Below, in pieces: positions 56,151 through 64,000 of a stretch of DNA of 64,000 nt. Positions within the stretch are counted from its first letter, which is position 1; the number at the start of each line of letters is the position of its first letter. Origin of the DNA: Lucinisca nassula. Taxonomy: Eukaryota; Mollusca; Bivalvia; Lucinida; Lucinidae. Below the pieces are notes generated by a model. That model did not search any database. It was given only the letters and a program-made list of their open reading frames with translations, and was not told the DNA's origin. The position numbers and the translations under genes were made by a program. Where the stretch lies: positions 152,602,714-152,666,713 of the forward strand of contig OY757010.1 of NCBI GenBank assembly GCA_963580285.1. Reading direction: 5' to 3'.

Positions 56151-57270
56151 GCCAAAGGCACTGAAATGACAGATTCTATGACAAAATCAAAACACTGTGA
56201 ATACTTACAGACAACCTTTCTAAAAAGATCTTGAAATTTAGAAAAGTAGTTCTGCAAATTCCATTGTATGATATGTTTGCAGATTTCTATACACCGGTGG
56301 TATCAAGAAATGCCATTCGATGTTTCAAATTTTGGAAAGAAACTATTTACGTTTTCAAAACCAAACATTAAAATTCAAGTTTTAACAATGCTACTGTCAA
56401 TTAGTAACATTTTTGTCTGGTCGGTTGTGGATACCTCCCCACAAAAGATACTCTATTTTTCACAAAGAGATCGGAGGAGAAAGGCTGGTCAGTCCAGTAC
56501 ATGAATTCCATTGGCTTGAAGACATTTTACAGCACTATAAACCAGCGCTTCATCCTGCTGGATTAGATATCCCGGATTCTGAGCGTAAACGAATAAATGG
56601 AACCACGTGAGGCTGACGCACTTGATTGATGTAACGTCTCGCTGTTCAGTTAACGTCTCAGCCATGATCTTGAATGTTCTTAATGTCGCTAGCTACATGC
56701 AATGGCTCGACATACCATTTCGCTTATTCCATCCGATATGTAATGCTCTATTACGCACGCGTCGCCTCGGCATACCTTACACCTATATGTCGAAACAACC
56801 CGAGACGACAATCGGCGTGATTCACTCTGAAGTGCGATGTGTCACTGAAACGCATATCACGCGAGTCGCTTAGACGCCAATATACATGTATGTATTTCAT
56901 GCACCAGCGTAAGTGTTCCGTACTGTGTCGACGTCTTCATTTTAGTCACGAAAGGGACGTCTAGCTCTCAAAAGTGCATCGCATAAGGGCGACGAACTGT
57001 GTCAGTGCTTATTAGTCGGTAGTTGAAACCCTTTGTTTATCTACAGGTACAGTGTAGCAGATGCCGGCGGAAATCTGCTTCGCATATGCGTCTGTCGGAT
57101 GAATCGATCTTGACGTACTGACGTCGATCTTCCACTACGTCGACGTCCATTAGCGTCTTCTGTTGATAGTAAGATGTCGCTCCAACAGACAAATAGATCA
57201 CACACATGTGGCACCCAAAATCAGAGTCAACGCCATCCGCTTTCCGACCAGCCTCTCACTGTCCATTAGA
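56151..57270. other. CpG-rich unassigned stretch
   Basis: 56590-57250 has many more CpG and 'acgtc' steps than its surroundings. Several short open frames exist but none has a recognisable domain or convincing splice signals. Could be a first exon/promoter region or an unknown repeat. Confidence 0.35.
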
Positions 57271-57440
57271 AGCCTCCGTGGTGTAGTGGTTATGCTACTC
57301 GCCTTGTAAACCAGGGATCCGGGATCGATCCCGGACATCTCCAGACTTTCGGATGTGTCTTTAAACCGAGGTATCGACTCCGTATGACCTAAGCTGTTGG
57401 TGGGACGTAAAACTGAAACACTCACTCACTCACTAACTCT
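57271..57440 (+). mobile_element. tRNA-derived SINE (type C), full head
   Basis: A box 'tggtgtagtggttatgct', B box 'gggatcgatccc', then 'acatctccagactttcggat', 'tctttaaaccgaggt' and 'gtgggacgtaaaactgaaac', ending in a (CACT)n tail. The head resembles a tRNA gene but the stem pairing is not conserved, so I do not call it a tRNA. Confidence 0.8.
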
Positions 57441-57459
57441 AACTGTCCAGGGTTTAATG

Positions 57460-59746
57460 AACAAGAGGGCCCTGGTTCGCTCACCTGATCCAATGTATAA
57501 CAAGTGGGCCCCGGGCAGGGTCAATTTTTGCCCTGGGCTATAATTTGAACAATCTTGGTAGAGGTCCACAAGATGAAGCTTCATATCGAATATGAAAGAC
57601 CTGGGCTTTCTGGTTTCAGAGAAGAAGATTTTAAAGGTTTACCCTGCATATAGAAGTCTATGTAAAACAAGATTTTCCCTATATAAGTCTATGTTAAACC
57701 AAAGGGCCCCGGAGCAGGGGCATTTTTGGCCCCAGGGCTATAATTTGAACAATCTTGGTAGAGGTCCACTAGCTGAAGCTTCATAACAAATATCAAAGAC
57801 CTAAGCCTTGTGTTTCAGAGAAGATGATTTTTAAAGATTTTCCCTATATAAGTCTATGTAAAACCAAAGGGCCACATGGCGGAGGCATTTTTGGTCTCAG
57901 GGCTATAATTTGAACAATCTTTATAGAGGTCCACTAGCTGAAGCTTCATAACAAATATCGAAGACCTAAGCCTTGTGGTTTCAAAGAAGAAGATTTTTCA
58001 AGATTTTCCCTATATACGTCTATGTAAAACCAAAGGGCCCCGGAGCGGGGGCATTTTTGGCCCCAGGGCTATAATTTGAACAATCTTGGTAGAGGTCCAC
58101 AAGATGAAGCTTCATACCAAATATCAAAGACCTGGGCCTTGCAGTTTCAGAGAAGAAGATTTTTCAAGATTTTCCCTATATAAGCCTATGAAAAACAAAA
58201 GGGCCCTGGTGCGGGGGCATTTTTGGCCCCAGCACTATAATTTGAATAGTCTTGGCAGGGGTCCACTAGATGAAGCTTCATACCAAATATCAAAGACCTG
58301 GGCCTTGCGGTTTCAGAGAAGAAGATTTTTCAAGATTTTCCCTATATAAACCCATGTAAAACCAAAGGGCCCCCGTGTGGGGGGCATTTTTAGCTCCAGC
58401 ACAATAATTTGAACAATCTTGGTAAGGGTCCACTAGATGAAGCTTCATACCAAATATCAAAGACCTGGGCCTTGCGGTTTCAGAGAAGACGATTTTTAAA
58501 GATTTTCCCTATATAAGCCTATGTAAAACTAAAGGGCCCTGGTGCGGAGGCATTTTTGGCCCCAGCACTATAATTTGAACAATCTTGGTAGGGGTCCACT
58601 AGATGAAGCTTCATACCAAATATCAAAGACCTGGGCCTTGCGGTTTCAGAGAAGAAGATTTTTCAAGATTTTCCCTATATAAGCCCATGTAAAACCAAAG
58701 GGCCCCCGTGCGGGGGCATTTTTAGATCCAGCACTATAATTTGAACAATCTTGGTAGGGGTCCACTAGATAAAGCTTCATACCAAATATCAAAGACCTGG
58801 GCCTTGCGGTTTCAGAGAAGAAGATTTTTAAAGATTTTCCCTATATAAGCCCATGTAAAACCAAAGGGCCCCCATGCGGGGGCATTTTTGGCCCCAGCAC
58901 TATAATTTGAACAATCTTGGTAGGGGTCCACTAGATGAAGCTTCATACCAAATATCAAAGACCTGGGCCTTGCGGTTTCAGTGAAGAAGATTTTTAAAGA
59001 TTTTCCCTATATAAGCCTATGTAAAACAAAAGGGCCCTGGTGCGGAGGCATTTTTGGCCCCAGCACTATAATTTGAACAATCTTGGTAGGGGTCCACTAG
59101 ATGAAGCTTCATACCAAATATCAAAGACCTGGGCCTTGCGGTTTCAGAGAAGAAGATTTTTCAAGATTTTCCCTATATAAGCCAATGTAAAACCAAAGGG
59201 CCCCCGTGTGGGGGGGCATTTTTAGCTCCAGCACTAATTTGAACAATCTTGGTAGGGGTCCACTAGATAAAGCTTCATACCAAATATCAAAGACCTGGGC
59301 CTTGCGGTTTCAGAGAAGAAGATTTTTAAAGATTTTCCCTATATAAGCCCATGTAAAACCAAAGGGCCCCCGTGCAGGGGCATTTTTGGCCCCAGCACTA
59401 TAATTTGAACAATCTTGGTAGAGGTCCACTAGATGAAGCTTCATACCAAATATCAAAGACCTGGGCCTTGCGGTTTCAGAGAAGAAGATTTTTTAAGTTT
59501 GCGGTGAAAAAAATCTATTTTTGGCTTCTGTGACCTATATGTGCAACGGACCGGAACCATTTGAACAACTTTGAAAGGGGACCACCTAAGGATCATTCCT
59601 GTGAAGTTTGGTCAAAATATGATCAGTGGTTTAGGAGGAGATGTCGTTTGAAGAAAAGTTTATGGACGCACGCACGCACGACGGACGACGGACAAAAAGT
59701 GATCCCAAAAGCCCACCTTGTCACTATGTGACAGGTGAGCTAAAAA
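57460..59746 (-). repeat. Tandem-repeat element, ~167-bp core, complete
   Basis: 'aacaagagggcc' end at 57460, about twelve units of the 18401 family, an acggacg tract and the 'caccttgtcactatgtgaca' hairpin ending 'gagctaaaaa'. Confidence 0.88.
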
Positions 59747-59895
59747 TGTTGCAATACGTTCTCACTTGATGCTTTTTGAGAACAAAATACAATTTCTTCT
59801 TTTCTAGGCACGACCTTACATCACACATCAAAAGTTTGATCCTCAACATGTGGTTTCTATCAGTGCTGGTGTGAAGGTGGTACACAGGATCGTTG

Positions 59896-60196
59896 GCCCC
59901 CGCCCATCGGGGCTTAAAGAAATAGATGGGCTGCATGATGCTTCCACGCAGAGCTGAAACCGACCCGCGCACAAGTACTGGTAATCTGCTTAGAGGATCT
60001 AAGCCTGCCCAGGCAAAGCGGTGCGAGTCGGACCGTCCGTGCATAAAAACCCTATTGGTTTCATTGGGCGGCAGGGATTTAGATGTCATTTCATCTCAGT
60101 GTCGTGTAAAAGTCCCACAAAATTGGAAGCAACGTCTCCAAAATGATCTATACAGAGTTGACGGGGACGTTAAACCTCAAATCAAACAAAACAAAA
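59896..60196 (+). mobile_element. SINE (type B), near full length
   Basis: 'gcccccgcccatcggggctt' through 'gttgacggggacgttaaacc' and a TCAAAC tail. Confidence 0.85.
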
Positions 60197-60385
60197 CATA
60201 GGATGGGGGTCGGACTGGTAACCATACGTCACGGTTGATTGATTTAACATTTTTAGCTTAAGGGCATCAAAGCAACGAAAGTGTTGGTGGGATGTAGGTT
60301 GGGGTAAAAGTCCTGGGCTGAGATTAAAGTGTTTAATTTAACTCTGAAATTCCAAACGAATATTGAAGATTTTGATAAGTAGCGC

Positions 60386-60561
60386 ATTCCGCAGCGTCCG
60401 AACTTAGTTTACACTGTTTGCCAAGCTCAAACTATGATTCCAGGAAGACCCTCTTCAGTCTTATGGAATACCCATTCCGCAGCGTCCGAACTTAGTTTAC
60501 ACTGTTTGCCAAGCTCAAACTATGATTCCAGGAAGACCCTCTTCAGTCTTATGGAATACCC
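60386..60561. repeat. 88-bp exact tandem duplication
   Basis: 'attccgcagcgtccgaactt' to 'cttatggaatacc' is present twice with no difference I can see (60386-60473; 60474-60561). Recent duplication or assembly artefact. Confidence 0.95.
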
Positions 60562-61499
60562 TGATCTCCCTGCGGCTATTTTCTGCAAGAAAAAGGTTAT
60601 TCTGAGAAGTCAGTGATAGTCACGTAGACGTTAGCTTTGAATCGCTTTCTATTAGTAACTTCGGGTCGAATGCCAAACAATCAACCCAAATATAGCCGGG
60701 TCGTTTGTCAGTCTTGGGTACATGTAAGTGTTATCTGTAAAATCTGCACTTGAATAAAATGTTCGATCTGGCAAACAATGTAGACTAAGATCAAACGCCA
60801 CAGAACACGGTGCTGATCTTGTTCTATATTTTTTGCATCAGTTACTAACATCTTAAGTTTAAACGGATCAGTCCAAGTCCTCGTTCATGACCAGCCTGCA
60901 TTTAGAGACAATCGGCATGAGTGTTGTCAGTGCTTTGATTTATTCACTGCCTTGAGTTTCTGGAGTGTACTCTTCCATCACTGAAGTTGGGCTCGTCCAT
61001 TCTGCTAAATATGGCACCTAGAATTACATTGTTTGCATAGGTATCTGTACCATATTCCAGGGTTGAAAGGGAAAACCTGTCTCGCAAAGTCTGATATACA
61101 CTTAGTTGTAACTGACCTAAACTTGACCTCGAATATCGGAAAACCCATTAATATTCTGGTCTGCAGCTGACCGGCTGGTCTTGAAGGATTAAATATTGCC
61201 AGCACTGTTAGAAAACAGTGTAAAACCTGAGCAGACGTCTGAGCAGACACCGCATTGATCTGGGTATACAGTCTCGCATGATGCAGCTGATTCATATGAA
61301 ATGCTGAATCTATTCTCTGAAAGGTAAGATAAAATCGTCAAGTCGTCTGCTTCAAAAGTTTGTATTGCGATTATAGGATGTTTGATAACTGCACCAAACC
61401 GGACTACATTTTGTGCGGACTCATATTTCTTTGGCGTTGAAAGCCGGAAGAAAGTCGTAAGAAAGCCGGAACTACTTTACAACACGCAGGATAGCTAGA
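60562..61499. other. No gene recognised
   Basis: Mixed-composition DNA. Degraded type G motifs near 60773 and 61212. No supported coding sequence. Confidence 0.4.
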
Positions 61500-62202
61500 A
61501 ACGACAGATTGAATCTGTCATTAATAAGAAAGTAATTGACCAAACACGAAAAAAGGCCCCTTTTTTGACCTTTGACCTCTATGTATGACCTTGACACTTG
61601 AGGTATCAAACTGAATCATGCATGCAACACATCGTCTCATGATAGTTAACATTTTTGCCATGTAACTTCAAATTCTATCTAAAAATAAGCAAGTTATTGA
61701 CAAAACCCGAAAAAAAAAAGGCCCCCTTTTTTACATTTGACCTCTAAGTATGACCTTGACCTTTGAGGTACCAATCTGGGTCATGCACGCAACACATCGT
61801 ATTATATTGGTTAACATGTCTGCCAAGTGATTTCAAAATCCATCTCAAAATAAGAAAGTTATTGACAAAACACGAAAAAAAAGGCCCCTTTTTTTACCTT
61901 TGACCTCTAAGTATGACCTTGACCTTCGAGGTACTGACCTGCCTGATGCACACCACACATCGTCTCATGGTTGTTAATATTTCTGCCAAGTAATTTTAAA
62001 ATCCATCTCAAAATAAGAAAGTTATTGACAAAATACGAAAAAAAGGCCCCTTTTTTTTACCATTGACCTCTAAGTATGACCTTGACCTTTGAGGTACTGA
62101 CCTGCCTGATGCACACCACACATCGTCACATGGTTGTTAATATTTCTGCCAAGTAATTTTAAAATCCATCTCAAAATAAGAAAGTTATTGACCAAATGTG
62201 AA
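61500..62202. repeat. ~170-bp tandem repeat array
   Basis: About four units with 'aagaaagttattgac', 'aaaggccccttttttgacct', 'ctaagtatgaccttgacctt' and 'gcaacacatcgtctcatg'. Related to the flanks of 53210-56150. Confidence 0.85.
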
Positions 62203-62998
62203 AACAAGAGGGCCATGATGGCCCTGGATCGCTCACCTGATCCATAGAGTAACAAGTGGGACCCGGGGAGGGCCATTATTAACCCCAGGGCTATAATGTG
62301 CATAATGTTCAGAGACGTCTAAAAAGGTGAAGCTTCATACCAAATATCAACAAAGGCTATAATTTGAACAATCTTGGCAAAGGTCCACTAGATATGCTAC
62401 ATACCAAATATCAAAGACCTGGGCCTTGCGGTTTCAGAGAAGAAGATTTTTATTAAAGATATTCCCTACATAAGCCTATATAAAACCAAATGGCTCCAGG
62501 GTGGGGGCATTTTTGGCCTCAGGGCTATAATTTAAACCATCTTGATAGAGGTCCACTAGAGGAAGCTTCACACCAAATATCAAAGACCATGGCCTTGCTG
62601 TTTCAGAAGAAGATTTTTAAGGAATATCTCTATATAAGTCTATGTAAAACCAAAGGGCCCCAGGTCGGGGGCAGTTTTGGCCCTAGCACTATAATTTGAA
62701 CAATCTTGGTAGGGGTCCACTAGATGAAGCTTCATACCAAATAGCAAAGACCTGGCCCTTGGGGTTTCCGAGAAGAAGATTTTTAAAGATTTTCCCTATA
62801 TAAGCCCATGTAAAACCATAGGGCCCCGGGGCGGTGGCATTTTTAGCCCAAGCACTATAATTTGAACAATCTTGGTAGGAGTCCACTAGATGAAGCTTCA
62901 TACCAAATAGCAAAGACCTGGGCCTTGCGGTTTCAGAGAAGAAGATTTTTCAAGATTTTCCCTATATAAGCCCATTTAAAACCAAAGGGCCCCGGAGT

Positions 62999-63041
<43 letters not shown>

Positions 63042-63835
63042 AGAAGGACCATGGCCGTGTGGGATGCAGATTCATACCCAATATCAAAGACATGGGCCTT
63101 AAGGTTTCAGAGAAGAATATTTTTAAAGATTTTCCCTATATAAGCCCATGTAAAACCAAAGGGCCCCAAAGCGGGGGCATATTTGACCCCAGCACTATAA
63201 TTTGAACAATCTTGGTAGGGGTCCCCTAGATGAAGCTTCATACCAAATATCAAAGACCTGGGCCTTACGGTTTCAGAGAAGAAGATTTTTAAAGCTCTTC
63301 CCTATATAAGCCCATGTAAAACCAGAGGGCCCTGGAGCGGGGGCATTTTTGGCCCCAGCACTATAATTTGAACAATCTTGGTAGGGGTCCACTAGATGAA
63401 ACTTCATACCAAATATCAAAGACCTGGGCCTTACGGTTTCAGAGAAGAAGATTTTTAAAGATTTTCCCTATATAAGCCCATGTAAACCAAAGGGCCCCGG
63501 AGCGGGGGCATTTTTGGCCCCAGCACTATAATTTGAACAATCTTGGTAGGGGTCCACCAGATGAAGCTTCATACCAAATATCAAAGACCTGGGCCTTGTG
63601 GTTTTAGAGAAGAAGATTTTTTAAGTTTTTGGTGAAAAAAAATCTGTTTTTGGCTCCTATGACCTAGATGTGCAACGGACCGGAACCATTTGAACAACTT
63701 TGAAATGGGACCACCTAAGGGTCATTCCTGTGAAGTTTGGTCAAAATCCGATCACTGGTTTAGGAGGAGATGTCGTTTAAAGAACTGTTTACGGACGGAC
63801 GGACGCACGGACGGACGGACCCACATTTTGGGTTT
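62203..63835 (-). repeat. Tandem-repeat element, ~167-bp core
   Basis: 'aacaagagggccatgatggc' end, about nine units of the 18401 family and an 'acggacggacggacgcacgg' tract at 63792. The hairpin end is absent. One unit is disrupted by the G run at 62999. Confidence 0.85.
62999..63040. repeat. 42-base G homopolymer
   Basis: Pure G from 62999 to 63040, replacing the expected 'cgggggcatttttggcccca' part of a unit; the next ~35 bases also fail to match the unit. Likely a sequencing or polishing artefact. Confidence 0.9.
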
Positions 63836-64000
63836 GTGTGGCTGCACCTGTCCATATTTTATGGGGCTAAAATTTTTATGTGGCTAACGGTTTATGTGGC
63901 TCATCAAAGATTTTGTGTTTCAATAATTTTGGGCCAAGTTGCCGGCTATGAGTTCAACTTCTTTTTAACATGTCTGATCTTTTTTATTATTGACCATTGT
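63836..64000. other. No feature recognised
   Basis: Short T-rich end of the window with 'ttatgtggct' repeated three times. Confidence 0.4.

Noticed and set aside
57271..57345. Possible tRNA gene
   Set aside because: A and B boxes are present but the acceptor and anticodon stems do not pair and a SINE body follows.

Overview
The window looks like repeat-dense nuclear DNA of an invertebrate, most likely a bivalve mollusc. It is AT-rich and has no operons. It is packed with long tandem-repeat elements ending in AGCTCACC/GGTGAGCT hairpins, tRNA-derived SINEs, fold-back elements and very long-LTR Ty3/Gypsy retrotransposons. The species call is an inference from repeat style, not a database match. 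I could not support any complete ordinary host gene.

Layout. 1-8275: a degenerate repeat array split by a non-autonomous hAT-like element (653-2176, 8-bp target duplication), then palindromic elements, SINEs and fold-back repeats. 8276-8475: an assembly gap. 8653-23271: four blocks of tandem-repeat elements (cores of about 167, 145, 161 and 167 bp, plus a partial fifth) separated by SINEs and a TIR element (16420-17238). 50283-64000: more tandem-repeat elements, SINEs and a CpG-rich unassigned stretch (56160-57270).

The centre (23272-50310) is a three-level nest. A small fold-back repeat carries LTR element 1 (Gypsy-1, + strand, 23316-50282, 5-bp duplication GTCTG). Gypsy-1 encodes Gag and a Pol with protease followed directly by integrase. 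That order suggests the Gmr1-like group, where reverse transcriptase lies after integrase, but this copy has no RT or RNase H. Its integrase gene is split by LTR element 2 (Gypsy-2, - strand, 29413-46868).

Gypsy-2 has nearly identical LTRs, a perfect 18-nt primer-binding site for tRNA-Leu, intact gag, and a 1,426-residue pol (PR-RT-RH-IN). Between pol and the 3' LTR, where env sits in env-bearing elements, it has a third long sense-strand ORF. That ORF encodes a C2H2 zinc-finger region, eleven 18-residue charged repeats and a C-terminal BTB/T1 (KCTD-type) domain. It lacks an upstream ATG and starts behind a plausible splice acceptor. I regard this apparent gene capture in a young, otherwise intact element as the most novel item here.

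How the parts work together: Gypsy-2 gag and pol form a putatively autonomous set, with pol reached by a -1 frame change. ORF3 would be expressed from a spliced RNA. Gypsy-1 is dead in cis: it lacks RT, carries a 1-nt frameshift and is interrupted. It could still have supplied Gag, protease and integrase before interruption.
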